From assembly GCF_003610995.1 (NCBI RefSeq), contig NZ_CP032543.1, positions 6,634,001 through 6,698,000 of the forward strand: a stretch of DNA of 64,000 nucleotides, written 5' to 3'. Positions 53,619 through 63,322 of this stretch are shown one piece after another. This DNA is from Streptomyces griseus subsp. griseus (lineage in GTDB: Bacteria > Actinomycetota > Actinomycetes > Streptomycetales > Streptomycetaceae). Position 1 is the stretch's first letter, and each line of letters starts with the position of its first letter. A program made the position numbers and the translations under genes. The notes beneath the pieces were generated by a model, which was given only the letters and a program-made list of their open reading frames with translations, made no database searches and had not been told where the DNA came from.

Positions 53619-54568
53619 GCCCGACCGTGGAGGGACAGACGACGTCCATGTCGCCGCCGGTACAGGCCGCATACAGTTACTGCGAGGCCGTCACCGGACA
53701 GCAGGCCCGGAACTTCGCCTACGGCATCAGGCTGCTGCCGTACGAGAAGCGGCAGGCCATGTCGGCGCTGTACGCCTTCTCCCGCCGGGTCGACGACATC
53801 GGCGACGGCGAGCTGGACCCGGGGACCAAGCGGACCCGCCTGGAGAGCACCCGTGAGCTGCTGGACCGGATCCGGCACGGCAAGGTCGAGGACGACGACA
53901 CCGACCCGGTGGCCGTCGCCCTCGCGGACGCCGCGCGCCGGTTCCCGCTGCCGCTGGAAGGCCTCGACGAGCTGATCGACGGCGTCCTGATGGACGTCCG
54001 CGGCGCCACGTACGAGACCTGGGACGACCTGAAGACGTACTGCCGCTGCGTCGCCGGCGCCATCGGCCGCCTCAGCCTCGGCGTCTTCGGCACGGAACCG
54101 GGCGCGCCCGGCGCCGAGAGGGCCCCGGAGTACGCCGACACCCTCGGCCTCGCCCTCCAGCTCACCAACATCCTGCGCGACGTCCGCGAGGACGCCGGCA
54201 ACGGGCGCACCTACCTCCCCGCCGAGGACCTGGCCAAGTTCGGCTGCTCCGACGGCTTCCACCGGTCCACCCCGCCCCCCGGCTCCGACTTCGCGGGCCT
54301 CGTCCACTTCGAGGTGCGCCGGGCCCGCGCCCTGTTCGCCGAGGGGTACCGCCTGCTGCCGATGCTGGACCGCCGCAGCGGCGCCTGCGTCGCCGCCATG
54401 GCCGGGATCTACCGCCGCCTCCTGGACCGGATCGAACGCGACCCGGAGGCCGTGCTGCGCGGCCGCGTCTCGCTCCCCGGCCACGAGAAGGCGTACGTCG
54501 CGGTGCGCGGCCTCTCCGGACTGGACGCCCGCCATGTCTCCCGGCTGACCTCCAGGGGGCGGGCCTGA
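53615..54568 (+). CDS. hpnD: presqualene diphosphate synthase HpnD
   Basis: A 317-residue squalene/phytoene-synthase-family protein. YCEAVTGQQARNFAYGIRLLP start, then SRRVDDIGDGEL and QLTNILRDVREDAGNGRTYLP metal sites. It condenses two farnesyl diphosphates to presqualene diphosphate. Starts at GTG 53615 overlapping the hpnC stop. A 118-base gap to hpnE follows. Confidence 0.94.
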   Translation: MSPTVEGQTTSMSPPVQAAYSYCEAVTGQQARNFAYGIRLLPYEKRQAMSALYAFSRRVDDIGDGELDPGTKRTRLESTRELLDRIRHGKVEDDDTDPVAVALADAARRFPLPLEGLDELIDGVLMDVRGATYETWDDLKTYCRCVAGAIGRLSLGVFGTEPGAPGAERAPEYADTLGLALQLTNILRDVREDAGNGRTYLPAEDLAKFGCSDGFHRSTPPPGSDFAGLVHFEVRRARALFAEGYRLLPMLDRRSGACVAAMAGIYRRLLDRIERDPEAVLRGRVSLPGHEKAYVAVRGLSGLDARHVSRLTSRGRA

Positions 54569-54686
54569 TGCGTTCCGGCAGGCCCGGGGCCTGGGCAACC
54601 CTCCGGTGGCCCGACGCGTCCACGACTGCGACGATTCTCTCCGGGGCGACCCGGCGAACGGTGACGGCCCGGCGAGAGGGGCAGGT

Positions 54687-56071
54687 ATGAGCGACGAGAC
54701 CCGGCCCCCCGTCGCGGTCGTCGTCGGCGGCGGCCTCGCCGGCATCACTGCCGCCCTCCGCCTCGCCGACGCCGGGGTCGACGTGACCCTGCTGGAAGGG
54801 CGGCCCCGCCTCGGCGGCCTCGCCTTCTCCTTCCAGCGCGGCGACCTCACCGTCGACAACGGCCAGCACGTCTACCTGCGCTGCTGCACCGGCTACCGCT
54901 GGTTCCTCGACCGCGTCGAGGCCGCCCACCTCGCCCCCCTCCAGGACCGGCTGGACGTCCCCGTCCTGGACGTCGGCCGCGCCGCCGGACCGCGCCTGGG
55001 ACGGCTGCGCCGCACCGCCCTGCCCGTACCGCTGCACCTCGCCGGCGGCCTCGCGGCCTACCCGCACCTCTCCCTCGCCGAGAAGGCGAACGTCGGCCGC
55101 GCCGCCCTCGCGCTCGGCCGCCTCGACCCCGCCGACCCGGCCCTGGACCGTATCGACTTCGCCACCTGGCTGAAGCGGCACGGCCAGTCCGAGCGCACCA
55201 TCGAGGCCCTCTGGGACCTCGTCGGCGTCGCCACCCTCAACGCCACCGCGCCGAACGCCTCCATGGCCCTGGCCGCCAAGGTCTTCAGGACCGGCCTGCT
55301 CTCCGAGCCGGGCGCCGCCGACATCGGCTGGGCCACCGTCCCGCTCGGCGAACTGCACGACACCCTCGCCCGCAAGGCCCTCGACACGGCGGGCGTCCGC
55401 ACCGAGCTGCGCGCCAAGGTGGGGTCCCTGACCCGCACCGAGGACGGCCGCTGGAGCGTCACGACGGCGGGGGAGCGCCTCACCGCCGACACCGTCGTCC
55501 TCGCCGTACCCCAGCACGAGACCCACGACCTGCTGCCCGCGGGCGCGCTGGACGAGCCGGACCTGCTCCTCGACATCGACAACGCGCCCATCCTCAACGT
55601 GCACGTCGTCTACGACCGCAAGGTGCTGCGCCGCCCGTTCTTCGCCGCGATCGGCTCCCCGGTCCAGTGGGTCTTCGACCGTACGCACTCCTCGGGGCTC
55701 AAGGGCCCCGGGCAGTATCTGGCGGTCTCCCAGTCCGCCGCCCAGGACGAGATCGACCTCCCCGTCGCCGAGCTGCGCGAGCGCTACCTCCCCGAGCTGG
55801 AGCGGCTCCTGCCCGCCGCGCGTGGCGCCGGCATCCGGGACTTCTTCGTCACCCGGGAGCGCACCGCCACCTTCGCGCCCGCCCGGGCGTCGGCGCCCTG
55901 CGCCCCGGCCCCCGTACCCGGGCGCCCGGACTGCACCTCTCGGGTGCCTGGACCGCCACCGGCTGGCCCGCGACGATGGAGGGTGCCGTGCGCAGCGGCT
56001 CCCAGGCCGCCGACGCGGCCCTCCACGACCTCGGCCGTCCCCATGGACATCCGCTGCAGGAGGCGGCATGA
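54687..56071 (+). pseudogene. hpnE: hydroxysqualene dehydroxylase HpnE, interrupted by one frameshift
   Basis: Starts at ATG 54687 behind GAGAGGGG. The FAD fold is VVVGGGLAGITAALRLADAG and QHVYLRCCTGYRWFLDRV is typical HpnE. The frame breaks at GCCCGGG (55881-55887); adding one C restores APGVGALRPGPRTRAPGLHL and the FAD C-motif SGAWTATGWPATMEGAVRSG to TGA 56071, about 461 residues. It reduces hydroxysqualene to squalene. As the only visible gene for this step and with flanking pathway genes intact, a sequencing error is the likeliest cause. Stop overlaps the next ATG. Confidence 0.9.
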
Positions 56072-57171
56072 GCAGTACCACCGGAACAAGAGGAGAGTCA
56101 GTGACCCCGGCGAATCCGGCTTCCGACACCGTGGACCAGACCACGGACGTCACCGCGCTTCTGGAGCGCGGACGAGCCCTGTCAGCGCCGGTGCTGCGGG
56201 CTGCCGTGGACCGGCTGGCGCCGCCCATGGACACCGTCGCGGCCTACCACTTCGGCTGGATCGACGCCGAAGGACGGCCCTCGGACGGCGACGGCGGCAA
56301 GGCCGTGCGCCCCGCCCTCGCCCTGCTGTCGGCCGAAGCGGCGGGTGCCCCCGCCGAGGCGGGTGTCCCCGGCGCCGTGGCCGTCGAGCTCGTGCACAAC
56401 TTCTCGCTGCTGCACGACGACCTCATGGACGGCGACGAGCAGCGCCGCCACCGCGACACCGTATGGAAGGTGCACGGCCCCGCCCAGGCCATCCTGGTGG
56501 GCGACGCGCTCTTCGCCCTCGCCTACGACGTCCTGCTGGAGCTCGGCACGGTCGAGGCGGGCCGCGCGGCCCGCCGGCTGACCTCCGCCACCCGCAAGCT
56601 CATCGACGGACAGGCCCAGGACATCTCCTACGAGCACCGCGAGCGGGTCACCGTCGAGGAGTGCCTGGAGATGGAGGGCAACAAGACCGGTGCCCTGCTG
56701 GCCTGCGCCGTCTCCATCGGCGCGGTGCTCGGCGGCGCGGACGACCGCACCGCCGACACCCTGGAGGCGTACGGCTACCACCTGGGCCTCGCCTTCCAGG
56801 CCGTCGACGACCTGCTCGGCATCTGGGGCGACCCCGAGTCCACCGGCAAGCAGACCTGGAGCGACCTGCGCCAGCGCAAGAAGTCCCTCCCGGTCGTCGC
56901 CGCGCTCGCCGCGGGCGGCCCGGCCTCCGAGCGGCTCGGCGAACTGCTCGCCGCCGACGCCAAGAGCAGCGACTTCGACAGCTTCTCCGAAGAGGAGTTC
57001 GCCGCCCGCGCGGCGCTCATCGAGGAGGCGGGCGGCCGCGAGTGGACCGCGCAGGAAGCACGTCGTCAGCACGCGGTCGCCATCGAGGCGCTGCACGGTG
57101 TCGACATGCCGCACCAGGTACGGGCGCAGCTCACCGCGCTCGCGGACTTCGTGGTGGTGCGGAAGCGGTGA
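56068..57171 (+). CDS. polyprenyl diphosphate synthase
   Basis: A 367-residue trans-prenyltransferase. First Asp-rich motif LLHDDLMDGDEQRRH, second AVDDLLGIWGD, plus GKAVRPALALLSAEA. It would supply farnesyl diphosphate for HpnD, though chain length is not certain from sequence. ATG 56068 has AGGAGG four bases upstream and overlaps the hpnE stop; GTG 56101 behind AGAGGAG is a strong alternative (356 residues). Confidence 0.9.
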   Translation: MSSTTGTRGESVTPANPASDTVDQTTDVTALLERGRALSAPVLRAAVDRLAPPMDTVAAYHFGWIDAEGRPSDGDGGKAVRPALALLSAEAAGAPAEAGVPGAVAVELVHNFSLLHDDLMDGDEQRRHRDTVWKVHGPAQAILVGDALFALAYDVLLELGTVEAGRAARRLTSATRKLIDGQAQDISYEHRERVTVEECLEMEGNKTGALLACAVSIGAVLGGADDRTADTLEAYGYHLGLAFQAVDDLLGIWGDPESTGKQTWSDLRQRKKSLPVVAALAAGGPASERLGELLAADAKSSDFDSFSEEEFAARAALIEEAGGREWTAQEARRQHAVAIEALHGVDMPHQVRAQLTALADFVVVRKR

Positions 57172-57279
57172 TCAGCACCCGCATATGACTCGCAGTCGCC
57201 GGCCGGCGCCCTGACAGGGGCGCCGGCCGACGGAGACCCCAGCACAGCAGAGAAGACCACTGCACGTAAGGGGAAGCTC

Positions 57280-59280
57280 ATGACAGCGACGACCGACGGA
57301 TCCACCGGGGCCGCGAACCTCTCCGCGACCCCGGCAGGGCATCCGGCCGACACGACCACCGCCGCGGACGACGTACTCGCCGCCGCGCGGCAGGCCGCGG
57401 AACGCTCCGTGGCCCACCTCCTGGGCAGACAGGACGAGCAGGGCTGGTGGAAGGGCGACCTGGCCACCAACGTCACGATGGACGCCGAGGACCTGCTCCT
57501 GCGCCAGTTCCTCGGGATCCAGGACCCGGAGACCACCCGGGCCGCCGCCCTCTTCATCCGGGGCGAACAGCTCGGCGACGGCACCTGGAACACCTTCTAC
57601 GAGGGGCCGAGCGACCTCTCCGCCACCATCGAGGCCTATGTGGCCCTGCGGCTGGCCGGGGACCGCCCCGACGAACCGCACATGGCGCGCGCCTCCGCCT
57701 GGGTCAGGGAGCAGGGCGGCATCGCGGCCGCCCGCGTCTTCACCCGGATCTGGCTGGCCCTGTTCGGCTGGTGGAAGTGGGACGACCTCCCCGAACTCCC
57801 GCCCGAGCTGATGTTCTTCCCCAAGTGGGTCCCGCTCAACATCTACGACTTCGGCTGCTGGGCCCGCCAGACCATCGTTCCCCTGACCATCGTCTCCGCG
57901 AAGCGCCCCGTGCGGCCCGCGCCCTTCGCCCTGGACGAGCTGCACACCGACCCCGCCGAGCCCAACCCGCCCAGGAAGATGGCCCCGGCGGCCAGTTGGG
58001 ACGGCCTCTTCCAGCGCCTGGACAAGGGGCTGCACCTCTATCACAAGGTCGCCCCCCGCCTGCTGCGCCGGATCGCGATGAACGTGGCCGCCCGGTGGAT
58101 CGTCGAACGCCAGGAGAACGACGGCTGCTGGGGCGGTATCCAGCCCCCGGCCGTCTACTCCGTCATCGCCCTGCACCTGCTCGGCTACGACCTCGACCAC
58201 CCGGTGATGAAGGCGGGCCTGGCCTCGCTGGACCGGTTCGCCGTCCACCGCGAGGACGGCGCCCGGATGGTCGAGGCCTGCCAGTCGCCAGTCTGGGACA
58301 CCTGCCTGGCCACCATCGCCCTGGTCGACGGCGGACTCAGACCCGACCACCCGGCGCTGGTGAAGGCCGCCGACTGGATGCTGGCCGAGGAGATCACCCG
58401 GCCCGGCGACTGGTCCGTACGTAGACCCGAACTGGCCCCAGGCGGCTGGGCGTTCGAGTTCCACAACGACAACTACCCGGACATCGACGACACCGCCGAA
58501 GTCGTCCTGGCGCTGCGCCGGGTGCGCCACCCCGACCCCGCCCGGCTGGAAGCCGCCATCGAACGCGGGGTGCGCTGGAACCTCGGGATGCAGTCCCGCA
58601 ACGGTGCCTGGGGCGCGTTCGACGCAGATAACACTAGCCCCTTCCCCAACCGCCTGCCCTTCTGCGACTTCGGCGAGGTCATCGACCCGCCCTCGGCCGA
58701 TGTCACCGGCCATGTGGTGGAGATGCTCGCCGTCGAAGGGCTCGGCAGCCACCCCCGTACCCGGCGGGGCATCGAATGGCTGCTCGCCGAACAGGAGGCG
58801 TGCGGCGCCTGGTTCGGCCGCTGGGGCGTCAACTACGTCTACGGGACGGGATCGGTGGTGCCCGCACTGGTCGCCGCCGGACTGCCCGCCGGACACCCCT
58901 CGGTCCGCCGGGCGGTGACCTGGCTGGAGTCCGTGCAGAACGACGACGGCGGCTGGGGCGAGGACCTGCGCTCGTATCAGGAGGAGAAGTGGATCGGGCA
59001 CGGTGAGTCCACCGCCTCCCAGACCGCCTGGGCGCTGCTCGCCCTGCTCGCCGCGGGCCGCCGCGACAGCCGGGCCGTCGCCCGCGGGGTCACCTGGCTG
59101 ACCGAGGCCCAGCAGGCCGACGGCTCCTGGGACGAGCCGTATTTCACCGGCACCGGCTTCCCCTGGGACTTCTCCATCAACTACCACCTCTACCGGCAGG
59201 TCTTCCCCCTCACGGCACTCGGGCGCTACGTGTACGGCGACCCGTTCGCCGACCGTACGGGCGTCGCCAAGGGGGCCTGA
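57280..59280 (+). CDS. shc: squalene-hopene cyclase
   Basis: A 666-residue membrane-bound alpha/alpha-barrel cyclase. The initiating acid motif is D401-IDDTA (NYPDIDDTAE). Several QW repeats (QEQGWWKGDLAT-type, QNDDGGWGED, QADGSWDE) and the FPWDFSINYHLYRQVFP end block are present. It folds squalene into hopene and hopanol. GTAAGGGGAAG precedes ATG 57280. Its stop overlaps the hpnG start by one base. Confidence 0.97.
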   Translation: MTATTDGSTGAANLSATPAGHPADTTTAADDVLAAARQAAERSVAHLLGRQDEQGWWKGDLATNVTMDAEDLLLRQFLGIQDPETTRAAALFIRGEQLGDGTWNTFYEGPSDLSATIEAYVALRLAGDRPDEPHMARASAWVREQGGIAAARVFTRIWLALFGWWKWDDLPELPPELMFFPKWVPLNIYDFGCWARQTIVPLTIVSAKRPVRPAPFALDELHTDPAEPNPPRKMAPAASWDGLFQRLDKGLHLYHKVAPRLLRRIAMNVAARWIVERQENDGCWGGIQPPAVYSVIALHLLGYDLDHPVMKAGLASLDRFAVHREDGARMVEACQSPVWDTCLATIALVDGGLRPDHPALVKAADWMLAEEITRPGDWSVRRPELAPGGWAFEFHNDNYPDIDDTAEVVLALRRVRHPDPARLEAAIERGVRWNLGMQSRNGAWGAFDADNTSPFPNRLPFCDFGEVIDPPSADVTGHVVEMLAVEGLGSHPRTRRGIEWLLAEQEACGAWFGRWGVNYVYGTGSVVPALVAAGLPAGHPSVRRAVTWLESVQNDDGGWGEDLRSYQEEKWIGHGESTASQTAWALLALLAAGRRDSRAVARGVTWLTEAQQADGSWDEPYFTGTGFPWDFSINYHLYRQVFPLTALGRYVYGDPFADRTGVAKGA

Positions 59281-59927
59281 TGGCCGGCGCGCCGGAGTCC
59301 ACGGCGCCCCGCGCCCCGCTGCTGGTCGCCTGCGCACTGGGCATCGAGCAGCTCGCCCTGCGCAGCGGCAAGCGGGCCGGGGGCCCGGTGCGGGTCCTGC
59401 GGACCGGGATGGGCCCCCGGGCGGCGGAGGCGGCCGTGGCGGCGGCCCTCGCCCCGGGTGGCGTACCGGATGCCGCCGTCATCGCCTCCGGCTTCTGCGC
59501 CGGCCTCGCCCCCGGGATGCACCCCGGGGACCTGGTCGTCGCCGAGGAGACCCGGGACGCGGACGGGGCCACCCCCTGCACCGGCACCGGGCTGCTGGTC
59601 GCCGCCCTGGCCCGGGCGGTCCCCGGCTCCACCGTCCACACCGGCCCCCTCACCGGCTCCGACCACGTCGTACGCGGCCCCGAACGGGCCGCGCTGCGGG
59701 CCACCGGGGCCATCGCGGTGGACATGGAGTCCGCCGCGACACTGCGTACCGCCCTGTGCCACGGACCGCGCCCGGTTGCGGCCGTCCGGGTGGTCGTGGA
59801 CGCTCCAGAGCATGAGCTCGTCCGTATCGGCACGGTACGCGGTGGAATATCGGCCTTCCGTGTTCTCCGTGCCGTCCTTCCCGCTTTTTACGAATGGCAC
59901 CGATCTTTACTGCTCCCCAGGAGGTGA
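59280..59927 (+). CDS. hpnG: adenosylhopane nucleosidase/phosphorylase HpnG-like
   Basis: A 215-residue nucleoside-phosphorylase fold protein (ACALGIEQLAL, RTGMGPRAAEAAV, IASGFCAGLAPGMHPGDLVV, VDMESAATLRTAL). The SAAVDMES-type block binds ribose. HpnG removes adenine from adenosylhopane made by HpnH. TGATG overlap with shc; the hpnH ribosome-binding site GGAGG covers its stop codon. Confidence 0.88.
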   Translation: MAGAPESTAPRAPLLVACALGIEQLALRSGKRAGGPVRVLRTGMGPRAAEAAVAAALAPGGVPDAAVIASGFCAGLAPGMHPGDLVVAEETRDADGATPCTGTGLLVAALARAVPGSTVHTGPLTGSDHVVRGPERAALRATGAIAVDMESAATLRTALCHGPRPVAAVRVVVDAPEHELVRIGTVRGGISAFRVLRAVLPAFYEWHRSLLLPRR

Positions 59928-59932
59928 GCCAG

Positions 59933-60952
59933 ATGGCCATGCCGCTCCGTCAGTCCATCAAGGTCGCGACGTATCTCTTCGAACAGAAGCTCCGCAAGCG
60001 TGAGAAGTTCCCGCTGATCGTCGAACTGGAGCCGTTGTTCGCCTGCAACCTCGCCTGCGAGGGGTGCGGGAAGATCCAGCACCCGGCCGGTGTCCTGAAG
60101 CAGCGCATGCCGGTCGCGCAGGCCGTGGGCGCGGTGCTCGAATCCGGTGCCCCCATGGTCTCCATCGCCGGCGGCGAGCCGCTGATGCATCCGCAGATCG
60201 ACGAGATCGTGCGCCAGCTCGTCGCGAAGAAGAAGTACGTCTTCCTCTGCACCAACGCGATGCTCATGCGCAAGAAGCTGGACAAGTTCACCCCCTCGCC
60301 CTACTTCGCCTTCGCCGTGCACATCGACGGACTGCGCCAGCGGCACGACGAGTCGGTCGCCAAGGAAGGCGTCTTCGACGAGGCCGTCGCCGCGATGAAG
60401 GAGGCCAAGGCGCGCGGCTTCCGCGTCACCACCAACTCCACCTTCTTCAACACCGACACCCCGCAGACCATCATCGAGGTCCTCAACTACCTCAACGACG
60501 ACCTCAAGGTCGACGAGATGATGATCTCGCCCGCCTACGCGTACGAGAAGGCGCCCGACCAGGAGCACTTCCTCGGTGTCGACCAGACCCGTGAACTCTT
60601 CAAGAAGGCCTTCGCGGGCGGCAACCGGGCCCGCTGGCGGCTCAACCACTCGCCGCTCTTCCTGGACTTCCTGGAGGGCAAGGCCGACTTCCCGTGCACC
60701 GCTTGGGCGATCCCCAACTACTCGCTCTTCGGCTGGCAGCGTCCCTGCTACCTGATGAGCGACGGCTACGTACCGACGTACCGTCAGCTCATCGAGGAGA
60801 CCGACTGGGAGAAGTACGGCCGGGGCAAGGACCCGCGCTGTGCCAACTGCATGGCGCACTGCGGCTACGAACCCACGGCCGTCCTCGCCACCATGGGGTC
60901 GCTGAAGGAGTCCCTGCGCGCGGCGCGGGAGACCATCAGCAGCAACCGGTGA
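59933..60952 (+). CDS. hpnH: adenosylhopane synthase HpnH (radical SAM)
   Basis: A 339-residue B12/radical-SAM-type protein of HpnH length. The cluster motif is C38-x3-C42-x2-C45 (FACNLACEGC), followed by SIAGGEPLMHP; extra C-terminal Cys residues lie in DPRCANCMAHCGYEP. It joins a 5-deoxyadenosyl radical to diploptene to begin side-chain building. ATG 59933 has GGAGG eight bases upstream. A strong hairpin follows 9 bases after its stop. Confidence 0.95.
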   Translation: MAMPLRQSIKVATYLFEQKLRKREKFPLIVELEPLFACNLACEGCGKIQHPAGVLKQRMPVAQAVGAVLESGAPMVSIAGGEPLMHPQIDEIVRQLVAKKKYVFLCTNAMLMRKKLDKFTPSPYFAFAVHIDGLRQRHDESVAKEGVFDEAVAAMKEAKARGFRVTTNSTFFNTDTPQTIIEVLNYLNDDLKVDEMMISPAYAYEKAPDQEHFLGVDQTRELFKKAFAGGNRARWRLNHSPLFLDFLEGKADFPCTAWAIPNYSLFGWQRPCYLMSDGYVPTYRQLIEETDWEKYGRGKDPRCANCMAHCGYEPTAVLATMGSLKESLRAARETISSNR

Positions 60953-60960
60953 CGTCGTGA

Positions 60961-60994
60961 CGGTGAGGGGGCCGGGCGACCGGCCCCCTCACCG
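60961..60994 (+). terminator. terminator between hpnH and the aminotransferase gene
   Basis: A 15-base-pair perfect stem, arms 60961-60975 (CGGTGAGGGGGCCGG) and 60980-60994, with a GCGA tetraloop. It lies where I recall ispG and dxs in S. coelicolor, and would reduce or end read-through into the aminotransferase. Confidence 0.85.
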
Positions 60995-61033
60995 CACGTA
61001 CCGACCCACGGAACGCACGGAGGAGAGCGGGCG

Positions 61034-62431
61034 ATGACGGACGGCGGGCCCCAGGGCTTCGACCTGGGACGGCTCCTGGCGGAGCGCGGGGCCGAGCGGT
61101 ACGAGCTGCACGCGCGCCATCTCAACCACCAGCTGCCGCGCATGCTGCACACCATCGGCTTCGACAAGGTCTACGAGCGGGCCGAGGGCGCGTACTTCTG
61201 GGACGCGGAGGGCAACGACTACCTCGACATGCTGGCCGGGTTCGGTGTGATGGGCATCGGCCGGCACCACCCGGTCGTCCGCCAGGCCCTGCACGACGTC
61301 CTCGACGCCCAGCTCGCCGACCTCACCCGCTTCGACTGCCAGCCGCTGCCCGGGCTGCTCGCCGAGAAGCTGCTCGGCCACAGCCCGCACCTGGACCGCG
61401 TCTTCTTCGGGAACAGCGGTACGGAGGCGGTCGAGACGGCACTGAAGTTCGCCCGGTACGCCACCGGGAAACCGCGCGTCCTCTACTGCGACCACGCCTT
61501 CCACGGGCTGACCACCGGCTCGCTCTCCGTCAACGGAGAGAGCGGCTTCCGGGACGGCTTCGCCCCGCTGCTGCCCGACACCCCGATCGCGCTCGGTGAC
61601 CTGGACGCGCTGCGCCGGGAGCTGAAGCGCGGGGACGTGGCTGCCCTGGTCGTGGAGCCGATCCAGGGCAAAGGCGTGCACGCCGCGCCGCCCGGCTTCC
61701 TGCGGGAGGCGCAGGAGCTGCTGCACCGGCACAAGGCGCTCCTGATCGCCGACGAGGTGCAGACGGGGCTCGGCAGGACCGGTGACTTCTACGCGTACCA
61801 GCACGAGGACGGTGTCGAACCCGACCTGGTCTGTGTGGCCAAGGCGCTCTCCGGCGGCTATGTGCCGGTCGGCGCGACGCTCGGCAAGGAGTGGATCTTC
61901 CGCAAGGTCTACTCCTCGATGGACCGGGTCCTCGTCCACTCCGCCAGCTTCGGCTCCAACGCCCAGGCCATGGCGGCGGGGCTCGCGGTGCTCACGGTGA
62001 TGGAGGACGAGGAGATCGTCGCGGGCGCCCGGCGCACCGGTGATCTGCTGCGGGAGCGGCTCGCCGCCCTGGTGGACCGCTACGAGCTGCTGCACGAGGT
62101 GCGCGGGCGCGGGCTGATGATCGGCATCGAGTTCGGCCGCCCCACCTCGCTGAAGCTCCGCGGCCGCTGGACCATGCTCCAGGCGGCCCGCAAGGGACTC
62201 TTCGCCCAGATGGTCGTGGTGCCGCTGCTCCGGAAGCACCGCATCCTCACCCAGGTCTCCGGCGACCACCTGGAAGTGATCAAGCTGATCCCGCCGCTGA
62301 CCATCGGGGAGGCGGAGGTGGAGCGCTTCGTAGCGGCCTTCACCGAGGTCATGGACGACGCGCACAGCGGTGGCGGCCTGATGTGGGACTTCGGCCGGAC
62401 CCTGGTCAAGCAGGCCATGGCCAACCGCTGA
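61034..62431 (+). CDS. PLP-dependent aminotransferase (hopanoid side-chain type)
   Basis: A 465-residue class III aminotransferase. PLP Lys270 is in CVAKALSGGYVPVGA, with GNSGTEAVETALKFAR and IADEVQTGLGRTG as cofactor sites. In the hopanoid locus it should convert ribosylhopane-type intermediates to aminobacteriohopanetriol, reported as a Streptomyces product. It follows the hairpin above with GGAGAGCGG before ATG 61034, so it may be separately controlled. Confidence 0.9.
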   Translation: MTDGGPQGFDLGRLLAERGAERYELHARHLNHQLPRMLHTIGFDKVYERAEGAYFWDAEGNDYLDMLAGFGVMGIGRHHPVVRQALHDVLDAQLADLTRFDCQPLPGLLAEKLLGHSPHLDRVFFGNSGTEAVETALKFARYATGKPRVLYCDHAFHGLTTGSLSVNGESGFRDGFAPLLPDTPIALGDLDALRRELKRGDVAALVVEPIQGKGVHAAPPGFLREAQELLHRHKALLIADEVQTGLGRTGDFYAYQHEDGVEPDLVCVAKALSGGYVPVGATLGKEWIFRKVYSSMDRVLVHSASFGSNAQAMAAGLAVLTVMEDEEIVAGARRTGDLLRERLAALVDRYELLHEVRGRGLMIGIEFGRPTSLKLRGRWTMLQAARKGLFAQMVVVPLLRKHRILTQVSGDHLEVIKLIPPLTIGEAEVERFVAAFTEVMDDAHSGGGLMWDFGRTLVKQAMANR

Positions 62432-62433
62432 GT

Positions 62434-62450
62434 ATTGCCTCTGAGGCAAT
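62434..62450. promoter_or_regulatory. 8-1-8 palindrome, likely operator of the XRE-cupin gene
   Basis: ATTGCCTC-T-GAGGCAAT is a perfect palindrome 40 bases upstream of the XRE-cupin ATG; a degenerate copy, TTTGCCTGGGAGGAAA, follows at 62454-62469 across the ribosome-binding site. This suits autoregulation by the dimeric XRE protein and a promoter inside the gap. Confidence 0.6.
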
Positions 62451-62489
62451 CCATTTGCCTGGGAGGAAAGTTCCTGGCCCAATGGAACC

Positions 62490-63098
62490 ATGAAACCACC
62501 GGACGAAGGGGCGGCCGAGGAGCTCCCCGGCGTCGCACCCCGACTGCGCGACCTGCGCCGAGGCCGCGGCTTCACCCTGGAGACCGCCGCCCAGCGGGCC
62601 GGACTCTCCCCGGCCCACCTCTCCCGGCTGGAGACCGGCCGCAGACAGCCCTCGCTGCCGATGCTGCTGGGCCTGGCCCGCGTCTACGGTACGACGGTCT
62701 CCGAGCTGCTCGGCGAGAAGCCGCCCGAGCGGGAGGCGGTCATCCGGGGCGGCGCCTTCGAGGGCGCCGAGGCCGACGGCTGGATGTACCGCCGGGCGGG
62801 CGGCTCCGGCCGCGCCATGCAGGCGCTGCGGGTCCGGGTCCCGTACGGCGCCCAGGGTGATCTGGTCCGCGTGCACCCCGGCGAGGAGTGGCTGTACCTC
62901 CTGGGCGGGCGGCTGCGGGTCGCGCTGGGGGAGACCGTGCACGATCTGGACCCGGGCGACAGCGCCCACTTCGACTCGCTCACCCCGCACCGCATCGCGG
63001 CCCTGGACCGGGGCGGGGCGGAGCTGCTCTTCGTCCACTCCCTGCTGCAGAGCCCCGCGGCCGAGCTCTGTCTCGGCAACGCACTCCACGCGCGCTGA
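62490..63098 (+). CDS. XRE-family regulator with cupin sensor domain
   Basis: A 202-residue protein. Residues 18-75 are the Cro/CI helix-turn-helix (LRDLRRGRGFTLETAAQRAGLSPAHLSRLE). Residues 110-195 are a cupin fold (VRVHPGEEWLYLLGGRLRVALG, PHRIAAL). This layout resembles regulators such as PuuR that sense small metabolites. GGGAGGAAAG and further bases precede ATG 62490. The operator-like palindromes upstream suggest it regulates itself and the following small gene; control of hopanoid genes is possible. Confidence 0.9.
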   Translation: MKPPDEGAAEELPGVAPRLRDLRRGRGFTLETAAQRAGLSPAHLSRLETGRRQPSLPMLLGLARVYGTTVSELLGEKPPEREAVIRGGAFEGAEADGWMYRRAGGSGRAMQALRVRVPYGAQGDLVRVHPGEEWLYLLGGRLRVALGETVHDLDPGDSAHFDSLTPHRIAALDRGGAELLFVHSLLQSPAAELCLGNALHAR

Positions 63099-63141
63099 CC
63101 CCTTCGTCCCACCGGCCGCGAGGCCGGCAGAGAGGACCGTC

Positions 63142-63318
63142 ATGTCCGATTCCGAGCACTACGACCCGCTCACCCCGAGGCGCCCGAAGGCGGCGAAGGA
63201 CACGCAGGAGCGCCGGATGCCGCGCGGTCTGGTGATCCGGCTCTTCGCCTACCTGGTGGTCGGCCACGTGATCGCGGCCTTCCTCTACCTGCTCTTCGCG
63301 GTGGCGGGCGCCAAGTAG
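63142..63318 (+). CDS. small membrane protein next to XRE-cupin gene (DUF6126-like)
   Basis: A 58-residue protein from ATG 63142 behind AGAGGA. The first 35 residues are charged (MSDSEHYDPLTPRRPKAAKD), then one transmembrane helix (LFAYLVVGHVIAAFLYLLFAV) ends near the C-terminus. I recall the same pairing of XRE-cupin and a tiny membrane protein in other Streptomyces, named DUF6126. Function unknown; probably co-transcribed. Confidence 0.8.
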   Translation: MSDSEHYDPLTPRRPKAAKDTQERRMPRGLVIRLFAYLVVGHVIAAFLYLLFAVAGAK

Positions 63319-63322
63319 ACCG

